A program made the position numbers and the translations under genes. Source: Rhizobium leucaenae USDA 9039 (GTDB taxonomy: Bacteria; Pseudomonadota; Alphaproteobacteria; Rhizobiales; Rhizobiaceae). Taken from it: a stretch of DNA of 64,000 nucleotides. Under the pieces are notes generated by a model that saw only the letters and a list, made by a program, of their open reading frames with translations, was not told the origin of the DNA and ran no database searches. Shown here one piece after another: positions 26,549 to 36,324 of the stretch. Each line of letters opens with the position of its first letter. Position 1 is the stretch's first letter. Location of the stretch: positions 186,001-250,000 of the forward strand of contig NZ_AUFB01000005.1 in NCBI RefSeq assembly GCF_000426285.1, read 5' to 3'.

Positions 26549-26904
26549 ACGAACTGGATATTCTCGAACGAAAAAGCAATATCGAACTCGAATACGACCT
26601 CAACGAGCCTCCGCAAAAGGTCTGGCGCGCAGTCAGCACCCCTGAATTGCGAGAAAACTGGCTGCCCAGCAAAGCCTTGGCCGACCGCGACGCGATTTCC
26701 GTCACACCGGGCGAAGAGGTCCGCTACAGGCTGCGGGATGATGAGCCACCATTCCTTGAAAGCACAGTGACGTTCAAGATTGCCCCGAACGCTAACGGCG
26801 GCACGAGCCTGCGCATCATCCACGAGCTTGATGATGTGAGGCTTCGAAGGACTGCAAAAGCTGCGGCGAACAACAACGGCGTCTCCGTCATGCGCGCCGC
26901 CTGA
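26545..26904 (+). CDS. SRPBCC (AHSA1-like) domain protein
   Basis: A 119-residue START-like fold protein. The family start [29 protein letters not shown] is clear, followed by a beta-rich middle and [22 protein letters not shown]. It overlaps the ArsR-family gene by 4 nt, the usual operon for this pair. The C-terminus is shorter than in typical AHSA1 proteins of about 140-160 residues, and the last segment ([15 protein letters not shown]) may not form the closing helix. It probably binds a hydrophobic ligand; the ligand is unknown. Confidence 0.8.
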   Translation: MNELDILERKSNIELEYDLNEPPQKVWRAVSTPELRENWLPSKALADRDAISVTPGEEVRYRLRDDEPPFLESTVTFKIAPNANGGTSLRIIHELDDVRLRRTAKAAANNNGVSVMRAA

Positions 26905-26948
26905 CACGCAGGATCTGTCAACAATTTCAAAAATATTGGAGTTCGCCG

Positions 26949-27572
26949 ATGCGCGAAGCGATGCAACTCGTCCCTATGGTCGTGGAACAATCCAGCAGAG
27001 GAGAGCGGTCTTTCGACATCTATTCCCGTCTGCTGCGCGAGAGGATCATCTTCCTCAACGGTGAGGTGAACGATGCCGTCTCGGCGCTTGTCTGCGCGCA
27101 ACTGCTGTTTCTCGAGGCGGAAAACCCGAAAAAGCCGATCAGCCTTTATGTCAATTCGCCGGGAGGTGTCGTGACCAGCGGCCTCGCCATGTACGACACC
27201 ATGCGTTACATCCGCGCGCCGGTGCATACGCTCTGCATGGGGACGGCTCGTTCGATGGGGTCGTTCCTGCTGATGGCCGGCGAGCCAGGCCAGCGCACCG
27301 CTTTGCCCAATGCCAGCATCCATATCCATCAGCCCCTGGGCGGCTTCCAGGGCCAAGCCTCTGACATGCTGATCCACGCTGAGGAAATCAAGCGAACCAA
27401 GCATCGCATGACGCGGCTCTATGCCGAACATTGCGGCCGTTCCTATGATGAATTCGAACGCGCCATGGACCGCGACCACTTCATGACGGCAGAAGAAGCT
27501 CTGGAATGGGGATTGATTGACCGCATTCTGCACGTTCGCGCGGAAGATCCGCTTTCGGGCTCAGCCTATTGA
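26949..27572 (+). CDS. clpP: ClpP-type serine protease subunit (accessory paralogue)
   Basis: A 207-residue ClpP-family peptidase. Catalytic residues are Ser102 (GTARSMGSF), His127 ([10 protein letters not shown]) and Asp176 (MDRDHFM). The [20 protein letters not shown] oxyanion/substrate strand and the [19 protein letters not shown] handle helix are intact. The residues before the active Ser read GTAR, where housekeeping ClpP has GQAA or GMAA, so this is probably one of the extra ClpP copies common in rhizobia. It forms tetradecamers fed by ClpA or ClpX. No Clp ATPase is adjacent. GGAG lies upstream of the ATG. Confidence 0.88.
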   Translation: MREAMQLVPMVVEQSSRGERSFDIYSRLLRERIIFLNGEVNDAVSALVCAQLLFLEAENPKKPISLYVNSPGGVVTSGLAMYDTMRYIRAPVHTLCMGTARSMGSFLLMAGEPGQRTALPNASIHIHQPLGGFQGQASDMLIHAEEIKRTKHRMTRLYAEHCGRSYDEFERAMDRDHFMTAEEALEWGLIDRILHVRAEDPLSGSAY

Positions 27573-27654
27573 TTTTAATAGCGGCGCCGCCGCCTTATGC
27601 ATGAGGCTGCGTATTTGGTTGAACGCCGGTTGCCCGGCCTTCTCTTTCATTTTC

Positions 27655-29403
27655 CTATTTTGTCACCGGTTGATCGCCCGTCTGTTGCCCAGCGGGTGCC
27701 GGCGTCACGGCAGCCGGTTGCGCGGCAACCTGATCCGCATTTGCCGGCGGCGCAAACCAGTATTTAGCCGATGTGGTGCCCCGCTTGATGACGACGTGCT
27801 GGTTGGCAAAAATGCGATAGGGCTGGCTCCATTCTCCGTCCGGCCACTGCACGCGCACCACCGCGCGTTCGTTGGTACCAAGACCGAAATGTGTGAAGCC
27901 GACATGGCCTGACGCGTGGCCGCCGCCGACCTGTACGCGCTGCACCTGCGTCTGCGTGCCCGCCCGGACATTGATGGTCGCGCCGATGCCCATATGGTTG
28001 ATCGGGTCGTTGTCCAATTCGATTTCGGTCCAATTGCCCAGCGGGCGGTAGCCCCAGTCGGTCTTTGCGCCGAGATTGCGGAACAGGAAAGCGCGCTGCA
28101 TGCGGTTGACGACGAGAATGTCGAGCATGCCGTCATTGTTGAAGTCCTCGACCACGGCGCCGCGCCCCTTGCCAGGAAGCGCAATGCCGGCCTCGTCTCC
28201 CTTCTCGGTGAACTTGCCGTCGAAGTTGCCGAGCAATAAATTGTCGGGATCGCTGCTCGCAAAATCCGGCATGGCCTCGACATTGCCCTTGGTCAAAAAC
28301 AGATCCATGTTGGTATCGTTGTTGATGTCGGCGAACTGCGCATGCCAGGCCGTCGACGGCCGATGGTCCTTGCCGATATAGGGTCGATAGGCGGCAGCTC
28401 CCTTTTCATAGGCTGTATCGCGATAGCTCGGGCTGTTGTCATCGGCCTCGTCGTTGAGTTCCTGCAGCTTGTTGTCGCCCATCGACGTGATGAAATATTC
28501 CGGTTTGCCATCCGCCTTCGGATCGGCTTCTGCCAGGCCCATGCCCCAGATCTTCAACGACGCCCAGCCTTCGGCGGTCGTATATTGCCGCGGCGGCCGT
28601 CCCGGTGCGATGTCCCAGAGCTGCTCCTGTCCGCCGCGATAATATTGCCGGTCATTGGCGACTCGCAGCGAATCCTGGCCCGAATGGTTCCAATCGGTGA
28701 ACAGCATCGACAGTGTGCAATAGCTCGGCTTCAGCGGCAGCGGATTGGAATAGTCGACCTTGTCATGGCTGACAGGACGATCGAAAACATTGTCGCTGCA
28801 GGTGCCGAAGGGCGTTCCCGGCGCATAGCGGTCAACATAGTTGCCGAAAGCAAGCGTCGGATATTTATTGCCGGCTTCCCAGGTGGCTGCAAAAGCGACC
28901 GTCCAGTCCTTGCCCGCATCGAAGGCGAAGGTGCGATTGGCTTTTTCGAAAGTGCAGTCCGGACCGCCCTTCAGGATAATATTCTCACCAAGCCGCAGCA
29001 GGACGACGTCCGTATAATCGTCATTGTCGATATCGATCGGGTAGACGCCGAGGACCGACCGGAGATCTTTGTCGGAAAGATCGATCGGCCTCTCTTTGAA
29101 TTTCAGTGCGCCGCCTGTCTCGCTTTGATTGACATAAAGTGCCAACGGGCTGGTGCCACCGGCCATCATGAGGTCGGGCTTGCGGTCGCCGTTGCAGTCG
29201 AAACTGGCGACGCCGCCGCCGACGAAATATTCCCAGCCGCCGGTATATTGATGATCTATGCCGGCAGCGACCGCTTCCTCCTGGAAATGCGGAACGTCCA
29301 TTAGAAAAGGTGCCGGCGCGGGCGTGTCCTCGGCGAAACCGCCAGGCGTGAACGAGAACGAAATCAAGCCGGCAACGGCAAAAAGGGCTGCGATCTTCTT
29401 CAT
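27655..29403 (-). CDS. CRTAC1-family exported FG-GAP/VCBS repeat protein
   Basis: A 582-residue protein with a signal peptide (residues 1-24). The body is a predicted beta-propeller of FG-GAP-like repeats, each with a Ca-binding Asp loop: FDCNGDRKPD, IDIDNDDYTD, ADINNDTNMD, DFNNDGMLD. The C-terminal ASPIC/UnbV segment is GIGATINVRAG through GGGHASGHVGFTHFGLG (about 480-530), followed by a Pro/Ala/Gln tail. Such proteins act outside the cytoplasm, probably as Ca-dependent binding scaffolds. It overlaps the di-haem oxidoreductase gene by 4 nt (ATGA), so the two products probably work together in the periplasm. Confidence 0.82.
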   Translation of the reverse strand: MKKIAALFAVAGLISFSFTPGGFAEDTPAPAPFLMDVPHFQEEAVAAGIDHQYTGGWEYFVGGGVASFDCNGDRKPDLMMAGGTSPLALYVNQSETGGALKFKERPIDLSDKDLRSVLGVYPIDIDNDDYTDVVLLRLGENIILKGGPDCTFEKANRTFAFDAGKDWTVAFAATWEAGNKYPTLAFGNYVDRYAPGTPFGTCSDNVFDRPVSHDKVDYSNPLPLKPSYCTLSMLFTDWNHSGQDSLRVANDRQYYRGGQEQLWDIAPGRPPRQYTTAEGWASLKIWGMGLAEADPKADGKPEYFITSMGDNKLQELNDEADDNSPSYRDTAYEKGAAAYRPYIGKDHRPSTAWHAQFADINNDTNMDLFLTKGNVEAMPDFASSDPDNLLLGNFDGKFTEKGDEAGIALPGKGRGAVVEDFNNDGMLDILVVNRMQRAFLFRNLGAKTDWGYRPLGNWTEIELDNDPINHMGIGATINVRAGTQTQVQRVQVGGGHASGHVGFTHFGLGTNERAVVRVQWPDGEWSQPYRIFANQHVVIKRGTTSAKYWFAPPANADQVAAQPAAVTPAPAGQQTGDQPVTK

Positions 29404-30824
29404 TGGTTCACCCCTGCCTGCTCGATGACCAGCGTCTTGAGGAAAGCGACGATACGGGCACGGTCGTCATCGGACGCGCCGACATAGGCGTCGCGGGCAG
29501 CGCGTCCGTCGCCGCCATGGGCGCGAATGACACCGTCCAGGGTCGTGATATCGTTCCGATGGCCATAGGGCGCCGTCGAAGCGACGCCCCAAAGCTCCGC
29601 CGTCATGAAGATATTGCGATCGACAAAGCGTTGCGCCAGAAGCTCGTTGCCGAGCTGGTCGACGGTGCTGTCGGTCATGGTGTGGCGCTTGAGATCGCCG
29701 AACAGCGGCACCAGCACCTGCCCCTTATCATTGCGCTTCAGCTTCTTCGTCCAGTCGAGCTGTGCGAGATCGTAGACAGCCGGGTCTTTCACCTGCGAGA
29801 CGTTCAGCGTGCCGGCAACATCGTTCGGACCCGGATCGGAGAAGGAGAGACTGTCGAGCGGCAGGCTTGTCCTGTGGCAGGCCGTGCAGCCCATGCCGTC
29901 GAACAGCTTTTCGCCCGCTGCCGCCATATCGCGCCATTGGGTATTGTCCGGCACCTTCTGCACCGGCGCCGGCAAGGTTGCCTGCCAGGCGACAAGTGCT
30001 GAAACGTCGCCGTCGCTGATCTCGTCGGCATGTCCGTCGCCATCGAAATCCTTGGTCCCCGTCCAGCGGCCACCAAAGCGTTCTATGGGCTCCATGCCAT
30101 GATGCTGGTTCAACGCATTGACGGTGAACTGTCGGAGCGAGGTCATCACCCCCTTCTGGCTGAAGGGTCGGATGACAAGATCCATGTCGACGCCGTCAAG
30201 TTCCTGCATATCGACTAGACCACTGGGCTGCGCGGTCAGCCAGCCGAATTTGACGCCCTTGCTTTCAAGCGCGACGCGCTGGGACTGGCCGGTTTTGGCC
30301 GCAAGCGTGATCGCGCCGGCGCGCTGGCGCTGCAGATCGACGGTCATTTCACGCGCCAGAAGCTCGATCAGACCATCGCCGAACAGGCTGTTGGTGCCGC
30401 GCTCATTGGAGAATTGCGGATCGGTCGTGTCGAAATCGGCGCTCTCGAAACCTTTGGACACGAAGACATTGGTGGTGAAATCGCCGGCGCCACCCGGGAA
30501 CGGCATGTTATGGCAGGAGGAGCAGGCATTGGCGTCGACACCGGCCGTGCGGCTGAATTCGTTCATCACCGGATGCTTGCGCTTGGTCGGCACGATCGCC
30601 TGCGTGGCGCCGGGGCGCCCTGCCCCATCCTCCACCGTGAAGCGCGCGGTAAACAGAGCCTCACCGATCTTGATGAGGGTCTTGAGCTGTTCGACCGTCT
30701 GATGGCCGGAAACCTCAGGCCCGGCCTCGCCCACTGCCGCGGTCTTCTCCTCCCAAGGCTCAGCCGCGAAAGCGGGCAATCCCGTCGCGACAAGACGAAG
30801 GCACATGAGTGCCATTCGTTTCAT
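29400..30824 (-). CDS. Di-haem oxidoreductase (DHOR/DUF1111 family), periplasmic
   Basis: A 474-residue exported c-type cytochrome with a signal peptide (about 1-20) and two covalent haem sites, CSSCH at 101-105 and CTACH at 313-317. The region between, with [19 protein letters not shown] and the Asp-rich [15 protein letters not shown] loop, is the thiol-oxidoreductase-like DHOR signature. Related MauG-like proteins use two haems for peroxidase or oxidative modification chemistry. It is encoded 10 nt downstream of the ROK regulator and overlaps the CRTAC1 gene. GGAGGGGG precedes the ATG. Substrate unknown. Confidence 0.85.
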   Translation of the reverse strand: MKRMALMCLRLVATGLPAFAAEPWEEKTAAVGEAGPEVSGHQTVEQLKTLIKIGEALFTARFTVEDGAGRPGATQAIVPTKRKHPVMNEFSRTAGVDANACSSCHNMPFPGGAGDFTTNVFVSKGFESADFDTTDPQFSNERGTNSLFGDGLIELLAREMTVDLQRQRAGAITLAAKTGQSQRVALESKGVKFGWLTAQPSGLVDMQELDGVDMDLVIRPFSQKGVMTSLRQFTVNALNQHHGMEPIERFGGRWTGTKDFDGDGHADEISDGDVSALVAWQATLPAPVQKVPDNTQWRDMAAAGEKLFDGMGCTACHRTSLPLDSLSFSDPGPNDVAGTLNVSQVKDPAVYDLAQLDWTKKLKRNDKGQVLVPLFGDLKRHTMTDSTVDQLGNELLAQRFVDRNIFMTAELWGVASTAPYGHRNDITTLDGVIRAHGGDGRAARDAYVGASDDDRARIVAFLKTLVIEQAGVNQ

Positions 30825-30834
30825 AACCCCCTCC

Positions 30835-32073
30835 TCAACCAGTCTGGCTATTCAACTCCGCAACCACACCCGATCTGACGATGTCCTCATCCATCATCGC
30901 CAGCGCGCGGTTGAGATGCCCGTCGAACACCAGCGTCGGTTCGTCCGCCATCACCCGCAACTCCGGCATGCCCTCCATGCGCACGACATGCGATTCCGCC
31001 AACCCCTCGGAAATGCCCTCGAGCAACAGGTCGTAATACCGCGTGCCCGGGCCGGTGATCGCGATCGGCATGCTTTCATGCAGGCTGAGCACGCGCGACA
31101 GGCCGATGCCGAGCGCCAGTCCCGCCTGGCGGAAGGCGATAATGTTGCGGCGGCTGCCTTGCCGGGCGCTGGCGGCGATCTTGTCGAGTTCGGCGATCGG
31201 CACGAATTTCGCGGGGATCGTATCCAGCGGCACGTCGAAGGCGGCGCGCAGGATGGCATAGAAGCCGGCATAGGCCTCGATGCAGCCGCGCGAGCCGCAG
31301 CGGCAAAGACCGCCGCCCGACATGTGCAGCATATGGCCGAAATTCGGCGCCGATATTTCGTGCTTTCCTTCCTCGCCGCGGCGCACGATGCCGAGGCCGA
31401 TGCTGTGGCCGAGCGAGAGTGCGGCAAGCGCCCGGAAGTCGCGGCCCTTTTTATTCTCCTCCTGCCGCCCGACGGCAGCGGCGACGAGCTGTGTCTCGTT
31501 GCCGAGGATAACTTTCGCCGACCATTCATCGTGCAGCACGGCGGCAAAATCGATCTGCTCGCGCCCGAAGATCGGCGACCAGCGCAGCACCGGCTCCGAA
31601 CTCTCGACAAGGCCCTTGCTGCTGATCGAAATCATCAGGACCTTGTCGCGCGACAATCGCGAGCGGGCGACGATCCGGTTCAAGGCATCGCGCAGCCCCG
31701 TGACGAAGGAGCCGACACCCGAGACGTTCTGTTGTCTCTCCTCCGTGAAACGGTCGATCAGCCGGCCGGCATAATCCACAAGCGAATACTGCACCGCATC
31801 CGACGAAATGATGACGACGATGAGATAGCCGCAATCGCGCCGCTGCGAGAACAGCACGCGCGGTCGGCCGCGTCCACCGGCAGCCTGCTGCTCCGCTTTC
31901 TCGATGATCTGCGCCCGCTCCAGATCGGTGGTGATGACCGATACCGTCGCCGACGAAAGCTTGGTGAAATCAGAGAGTTCCGTATGGGCGAGCGGACCGT
32001 GACGGCGCAGTGCCGTCAGCACCAGAACACTGTTTTTCTGGCGGACCAATTCGGTGCTCGATTTGGCCAGCAT
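30835..32073 (-). CDS. ROK-family transcriptional regulator (XylR-like)
   Basis: A 412-residue repressor with an N-terminal MarR-like winged helix ([35 protein letters not shown]) and a ROK sugar-binding domain that keeps the zinc motif CRCGSRGC (about 274-281) and the HMLHMSGG segment. ROK proteins of this type repress sugar operons and are released by the sugar. It is divergent from xylFHG, with a perfect palindrome in the shared promoter, so it is the likely xylose repressor. The ATG at 32073 has GGGAGG 7 nt upstream; TTG at 32079 is unlikely. The di-haem and CRTAC1 genes follow closely on the same strand. Confidence 0.85.
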   Translation of the reverse strand: MLAKSSTELVRQKNSVLVLTALRRHGPLAHTELSDFTKLSSATVSVITTDLERAQIIEKAEQQAAGGRGRPRVLFSQRRDCGYLIVVIISSDAVQYSLVDYAGRLIDRFTEERQQNVSGVGSFVTGLRDALNRIVARSRLSRDKVLMISISSKGLVESSEPVLRWSPIFGREQIDFAAVLHDEWSAKVILGNETQLVAAAVGRQEENKKGRDFRALAALSLGHSIGLGIVRRGEEGKHEISAPNFGHMLHMSGGGLCRCGSRGCIEAYAGFYAILRAAFDVPLDTIPAKFVPIAELDKIAASARQGSRRNIIAFRQAGLALGIGLSRVLSLHESMPIAITGPGTRYYDLLLEGISEGLAESHVVRMEGMPELRVMADEPTLVFDGHLNRALAMMDEDIVRSGVVAELNSQTG

Positions 32074-32160
32074 TATCAAGCCTCCCGCTCATGCCATCCT
32101 CCTCTCCGCATCTCCGGCGGGCTCTTGTTCGGCGGCCGATTAAACCTGAAGATGCGGGTG

Positions 32161-32209
32161 TTGACAGGTGAAAAAATCTCTGACACTAAATTTCTCGACT
32201 GTCGAGAAA
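32161..32209. promoter_or_regulatory. xylF promoter with 19-bp perfect palindromic operator
   Basis: TTGACA at 32161-32166 is a good -35 box for xylF; a -10 is expected near 32184-32189 but matches poorly. Directly downstream is the perfect palindrome TTTCTCGACTGTCGAGAAA at 32191-32209 (9-bp arms, one central base). A half-site TTTCTCG recurs at 32222-32228. It sits where a repressor would block transcription start, between the ROK gene and xylF. Confidence 0.7.
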
Positions 32210-32295
32210 AAAATCCGAACCTTTCTCGTCAGCGTTATCGCAGCGGCCGGCGGGAGCTCAGGGCACGTGCGGTCGCATTCACTCGGGAGGATAAT

Positions 32296-33336
32296 ATGAA
32301 AGCTTTTATTAAGCTGGCTGCGGGCGCAGCCATCGTTTTGACCATGCAGACGGCGGCCTTCGCGAAGGATCTCGTCGTCGGCGTTTCCTGGTCGAACTTC
32401 CAGGAAGAGCGCTGGAAGACGGATGAAGCAGCCATCAAGAAGGCACTGGCAGCAGCCGGCGCCAAGTACATTTCCGCTGACGCTCAGTCGTCGGCTTCCA
32501 AGCAGCTCACGGACGTTGAGTCGCTGATTTCTCAGGGCGCCAACGCCCTCATCATCCTTGCACAGGATTCCGACGCCATCGGCCCGGCTGTTGAAAAGGC
32601 TGCCGACGAAGGCATTCCGGTTGTCGGCTATGACCGCCTGATCGAAAATCCGGCTGCCTTCTACATCACCTTCGACAACAAGGAAGTGGGCCGCATGCAG
32701 GCTCGCGAAATCCTGAAGGCCAAGCCTGAAGGCAACTATGTCTTCATCAAGGGCTCGTCGTCCGACCCCAACGCCGACTTCCTGTTCTCCGGCCAGATGG
32801 AAGTGCTGAAGCCCGCCATCGACGCCGGCAAGATCAAGAATGTCGGCGAAGCCTACACCGACGGCTGGTTACCGCAGAACGCGCAGCGCAACATGGAGCA
32901 GTTCCTGACCGCCAACAACAACAAGGTTGACGCGGTCGTCGCCTCCAACGACGGCACCGCCGGTGGCGCCGTTGCCGCCCTCGACGCACAGGGCCTCGCC
33001 GGCTCCGTTCCGGTTTCCGGCCAGGACGCCGACAAGGCAGCTCTGAACCGCATCGCGCTCGGCACGCAGACCGTTTCGGTCTGGAAAGACTCGCGCGAAC
33101 TCGGCAAGCGCGCTGCTGAAATCGCCATCGACCTCGCCGGCGGCAAGACGATGGATCAGATCTCCGGCGTTCAGACCTTCAACGGCGGCCCGAAGCACGT
33201 TCCGATGAAGTCGGTCTTCCTGACCCCGATCCCGATCACCAAGGACAACCTCAGCGTCGTTATCGACGCAGGCTGGATCAGCAAGGCTGAAGCTTGCCAG
33301 GGCGTGAAAGCCGGCAGCGTTGCAGCCTGCAAGTAA
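32296..33336 (+). CDS. xylF: D-xylose-binding periplasmic protein XylF
   Basis: A 346-residue solute-binding protein with a signal peptide ([18 protein letters not shown] through AFAK). Segments [47 protein letters not shown] and [16 protein letters not shown] match XylF of rhizobial xylose transporters. It binds xylose in the periplasm for XylH/XylG. The ATG at 32296 follows GGGAGG. It is first in xylF-xylH-xylG and controlled by the palindrome upstream. A 291-nt gap with hairpins separates it from xylH. Confidence 0.92.
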   Translation: MKAFIKLAAGAAIVLTMQTAAFAKDLVVGVSWSNFQEERWKTDEAAIKKALAAAGAKYISADAQSSASKQLTDVESLISQGANALIILAQDSDAIGPAVEKAADEGIPVVGYDRLIENPAAFYITFDNKEVGRMQAREILKAKPEGNYVFIKGSSSDPNADFLFSGQMEVLKPAIDAGKIKNVGEAYTDGWLPQNAQRNMEQFLTANNNKVDAVVASNDGTAGGAVAALDAQGLAGSVPVSGQDADKAALNRIALGTQTVSVWKDSRELGKRAAEIAIDLAGGKTMDQISGVQTFNGGPKHVPMKSVFLTPIPITKDNLSVVIDAGWISKAEACQGVKAGSVAACK

Positions 33337-33370
33337 GCTGTCCTTGAACGGTTGACCCGACCATAATACC

Positions 33371-33401
33371 GACGCCGCAGCGGCACCCCCGTTGCGGCGT
33401 C
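33371..33401. other. Hairpins in the xylF-xylH gap
   Basis: A 9-bp perfect stem GACGCCGCA / TGCGGCGTC with a 13-nt loop, 35 nt after the xylF stop. A weaker stem (CTCTCC / GGAGAG) lies near 33424-33450. No T-run follows. It probably stabilises xylF mRNA or attenuates read-through to the membrane components. The rest of the 291-nt gap shows no gene. Confidence 0.6.
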
Positions 33402-33627
33402 GAATGCGGATCAGGAGCAGACAACTCTCCCTTGCAATTGGAGAGGGAGCTTCCCGCATCGTGCTGCGGCATCGCATATCCCATTGATCAGCCGGATGGC
33501 GGTCATCGGGACCGGAACGAAGACCGGCCACACAGGCGATGACGCATTTTTGAGATCGGCGCGATATTGCCAGCGATAGCGCAGATGCGTCGCCGGCCGC
33601 GCCCAACAGTGGGAGAACGGCAAAGCG

Positions 33628-34956
33628 ATGGCCGACATGACACAGTCCACCACATCGAGCGGTCCCCGCAATGCAGAAGCCGGTGCAATCACCCGGTTCC
33701 TGCGTGCCACCGAAATCGATACCCGCCTGCTCGGCATGATCGGAGCGCTGCTGATCATCTGGATCGGCTTCGATCTTTATCTTCGGATATTCGACGGCCG
33801 GGAATTCCTCACCGCCAGAAACCTTTGGAACCTTTCGGTACAAACCTGCGAAATCGCGGTCCTCGCCACCGGCATGGTGCTGGTCATCGTCACACGCAAC
33901 ATCGACCTTTCGGTCGGCTCGCTGCTCGGCTTCGTCGCCATGATCATGGGCGTCATCCAGGCCAAATGGCTGCCGCAATATCTCGGCTTCGACAGTTCCT
34001 GGACCTGGATCATCACACTGCTCTGCGGCCTCGCGATCGGCACGGCCATCGGCGCCTTCCAGGGCGCGATCACCGCCTTCATGAATGTCCCCTCCTTCAT
34101 CGTCACCCTCGGCGGACTTCTCGTCTGGCGCGGCCTTGCCTGGTATGTCACCAGCGGCCAGACCGTGGCGCCGATGGACTCCACCTTCGTCGTCATGGGC
34201 GGCGGCGGCGCCACCGGTTCGATCGGGGCGACCTGGAGCTGGGCGGTGGGTGTGATCTCGTGCCTGCTGATCATTGCCGGCATCATCGGCTCGCGCCAGC
34301 AAAGAAAGCGCTTTCACTTTCCGCGCCGTCCGCTTTGGGCGGAATATTTCCTCGCCGGCCTCGGCTCGCTGATCGTGCTTGGCACCGTCTATCTCTTCAA
34401 CAGCTATTACTGGCCGATCGGCATCGCCAAGCGCTATGCCACCGACCACAATATTGCCTGGCCGGAGACCGGATTGAACATTCCTTACGGCATCGCCGTT
34501 CCGGTTCTCATCGCCGTCTCCATCGGCATCGTGATGACCTTCATCGCCACGCGCCTGCGCTTCGGCCGCTATGTCTTCGCGATCGGCGGCAATCCGGAAG
34601 CTGCCGAGCTCGCCGGCATCAAGACCCGCTGGGTCATTGTGAAGATCTTCGCGCTGATGGGCTTCCTCGCCGCCGTCGCAGCCGCGATTTCCACGGCGCG
34701 CCTGAACTCGGCCGTCAACTCGCAGGGCACGACCTACGAGCTCTTCACCATCGCCGCGGCCGTCATCGGCGGCACCTCGCTTGCCGGCGGCAGCGGCACG
34801 GTCGCCGGTGCCATGATCGGCGCCCTCGTGATGCAATCGCTGCAATCGGGCATGGGTCTCGCCAATGTCGATACGCCAATTCAAAACGTCGTCGTGGGCA
34901 TTGTCCTGGTGGTCGCCGTTTGGCTCGACATCGTCTACCGCTCGCGCGCCAAGTAA
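33628..34956 (+). CDS. xylH: D-xylose ABC transporter permease XylH
   Basis: A 442-residue permease of the BPD_transp_2 class with about ten to twelve hydrophobic helices. Family landmarks are VLVIVTRNIDLSVGSLLGFV (about 88-107), FMNVPSFIVTLGGLLVWRG and AIGGNPEAAELAGIKTRWV near residue 315. A long insertion around 180-280, which includes a transmembrane pair and a hydrophilic loop, is typical of XylH over RbsC. It forms the xylose channel with XylG, whose start is 15 nt downstream. Confidence 0.92.
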   Translation: MADMTQSTTSSGPRNAEAGAITRFLRATEIDTRLLGMIGALLIIWIGFDLYLRIFDGREFLTARNLWNLSVQTCEIAVLATGMVLVIVTRNIDLSVGSLLGFVAMIMGVIQAKWLPQYLGFDSSWTWIITLLCGLAIGTAIGAFQGAITAFMNVPSFIVTLGGLLVWRGLAWYVTSGQTVAPMDSTFVVMGGGGATGSIGATWSWAVGVISCLLIIAGIIGSRQQRKRFHFPRRPLWAEYFLAGLGSLIVLGTVYLFNSYYWPIGIAKRYATDHNIAWPETGLNIPYGIAVPVLIAVSIGIVMTFIATRLRFGRYVFAIGGNPEAAELAGIKTRWVIVKIFALMGFLAAVAAAISTARLNSAVNSQGTTYELFTIAAAVIGGTSLAGGSGTVAGAMIGALVMQSLQSGMGLANVDTPIQNVVVGIVLVVAVWLDIVYRSRAK

Positions 34957-34971
34957 AAGGAATTCGGAACC

Positions 34972-35754
34972 ATGACGGACCAAACCACTCCGCTTGTGGA
35001 AATGAGGAACATTTCCATCTCCTTCGGCGGCATTCACGCCGTCGACAACGCCTCGGTCGACCTCTACCCCGGCGAAGTCGTGGCGCTGCTCGGCCATAAC
35101 GGCGCCGGCAAGTCGACGCTGATCAAGATTCTCTCCGGCGCCTACAAGCGCGATAGCGGCGACATCCTGATCAACGGCGAACCGGCCGATATCCGCACGC
35201 CGCGCGACGCCAAGAAATACGGTATCGAGACGATCTACCAGACGCTCGCCGTCGCCGACAATGTCGATGCTGCCGCCAATCTCTATCTCGGCCGCGAGCT
35301 GCAAACCCGCTGGGGCACGCTCGACGACGTCGCCATGGAGGCTTCGGCCCGCAAGGTGATGGGGCGCCTGAACCCCAACTTCAAGCGCTTCAAGGAGCCG
35401 GTGAAGGCGCTCTCCGGCGGCCAGCGCCAGTCGGTGGCGATCGCCCGCGCCATCCTCTTCAACGCCCGCATCCTGATCATGGACGAGCCGACCGCCGCCC
35501 TTGGCCCCCAGGAAACCGCGCAGGTGGGCGACCTGATCAAGGAGCTGAAGAAGGACGGCATCGGCATCTTCCTCATCAGCCACGACATCCACGATGTCTT
35601 CGACCTCGCCGACCGCGTCTCGGTGATGAAGAACGGCCAGGTCGTCGGCCACGCCCGCACCGAAGACGTCACCAAGGACGAAGTCCTCGGCATGATCATC
35701 CTCGGCAAAGTCCCGCCCAAAGCCATCCCCGGCCCCGGCGCGATGAAGAGCTGA
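34972..35754 (+). CDS. xylG: Xylose ABC transporter ATP-binding protein, single-domain XylG
   Basis: A 260-residue ATPase with one complete ABC domain: Walker [10 protein letters not shown] (about 41-49), signature LSGGQRQ, Walker [13 protein letters not shown] and switch His in ISHDIHD. Enteric XylG is a two-domain fusion of about 510 residues; this form is the half-size version seen in rhizobia and must work as a homodimer. It ends the xylFHG operon and is followed by a terminator. Confidence 0.9.
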   Translation: MTDQTTPLVEMRNISISFGGIHAVDNASVDLYPGEVVALLGHNGAGKSTLIKILSGAYKRDSGDILINGEPADIRTPRDAKKYGIETIYQTLAVADNVDAAANLYLGRELQTRWGTLDDVAMEASARKVMGRLNPNFKRFKEPVKALSGGQRQSVAIARAILFNARILIMDEPTAALGPQETAQVGDLIKELKKDGIGIFLISHDIHDVFDLADRVSVMKNGQVVGHARTEDVTKDEVLGMIILGKVPPKAIPGPGAMKS

Positions 35755-35777
35755 GGCTGATATCGCAAGCAACAAAC

Positions 35778-35812
35778 AGGGCCGCGCCCCCCGAGGGATA
35801 GCGGCCCTTTTT
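35778..35812 (+). terminator. Terminator of xylFHG
   Basis: The stem AGGGCCGC / GCGGCCCT has a 15-nt loop and is followed by TTTTT, 24 nt past the xylG stop. Confidence 0.85.
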
Positions 35813-35921
35813 CATTCTGAGATGCCGATATGCGCTTTCCCGCATTTTCCGCATTGAAGCCAAACGTTTCCTAGGCTAAGAACCACCTCATCGGACAGGC
35901 GAGTCAACCCGCCTCAGGCAT

Positions 35922-35995
35922 GCACCCGTAGCTCAGCTGGATAGAGTGTTGGATTCCGATTCCAAAGGTCACAGGTTCGAATCCTGTCGGGTGCG
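35922..35995 (+). tRNA. tRNA-Arg (anticodon CCG)
   Basis: A complete cloverleaf in 74 nt: acceptor stem GCACCCG / CGGGTGC, D-arm with GCTCAGCTGGATAGAG, anticodon stem TTGGA / TCCAA with loop TTCCGAT (anticodon CCG, decoding CGG), and T-arm CAGGTTCGAATCCTG. CCA is not encoded. Accessory DNA (toxin-antitoxin, transposase and gene remnants) follows, so it may have served as an integration site. Confidence 0.95.
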
Positions 35996-36324
35996 GTTCC
36001 GATCTTACTGAAATCATTGAATTTTCTCTTTATTCTGATTTCGCTCTCCAGGTTCGTCGCAGGAACTGCAGGTATGGGTACTTCAGCCCCATTAAATCTG
36101 TCCGTCATCAAAACGACGGCATTTCGTATTTCGGAGCTTTTGTGATTGAGACAACTGACTGTCGTTTCGAGTTTTGTCACGGCAGCACGCCTCAGTAGAG
36201 AGCGTGGGCAAATTGCGCTTCAACAAAAACGACGATGTTCAACGACTTTGAGCGATATGACCAGCGCTCCTCGCGACTTTTGAATGGCCGAGTACGAAGA
36301 TTCAGGCTTCTGGCCCGGCACTTA
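35996..36324. other. Gap between tRNA-Arg and the DUF1684 gene
   Basis: About 330 nt without a gene I can support. It looks richer in A and T than the core regions. The only open frame (antisense across the tRNA) encodes the peptide usually seen on tRNA complements and is an artefact. I found no second copy of the tRNA 3' end here. Confidence 0.5.

Noticed and set aside
30805..32295. N-terminal extension of xylF opposite the ROK gene
   Set aside because: It is antisense to the ROK regulator; the xylF signal peptide begins at 32296 behind GGGAGG.
32869..35775. Minus-strand open frame of 968 codons opposite xylF, xylH and xylG
   Set aside because: It runs antisense to three clear xyl genes in high-GC DNA and has no recognisable domain; it reflects codon bias of the real genes.
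35914..36180. Minus-strand open frame of 88 codons across the tRNA
   Set aside because: Its end encodes the peptide typical of the complement of tRNA-Arg; it is the well-known artefact of translating a tRNA antisense.
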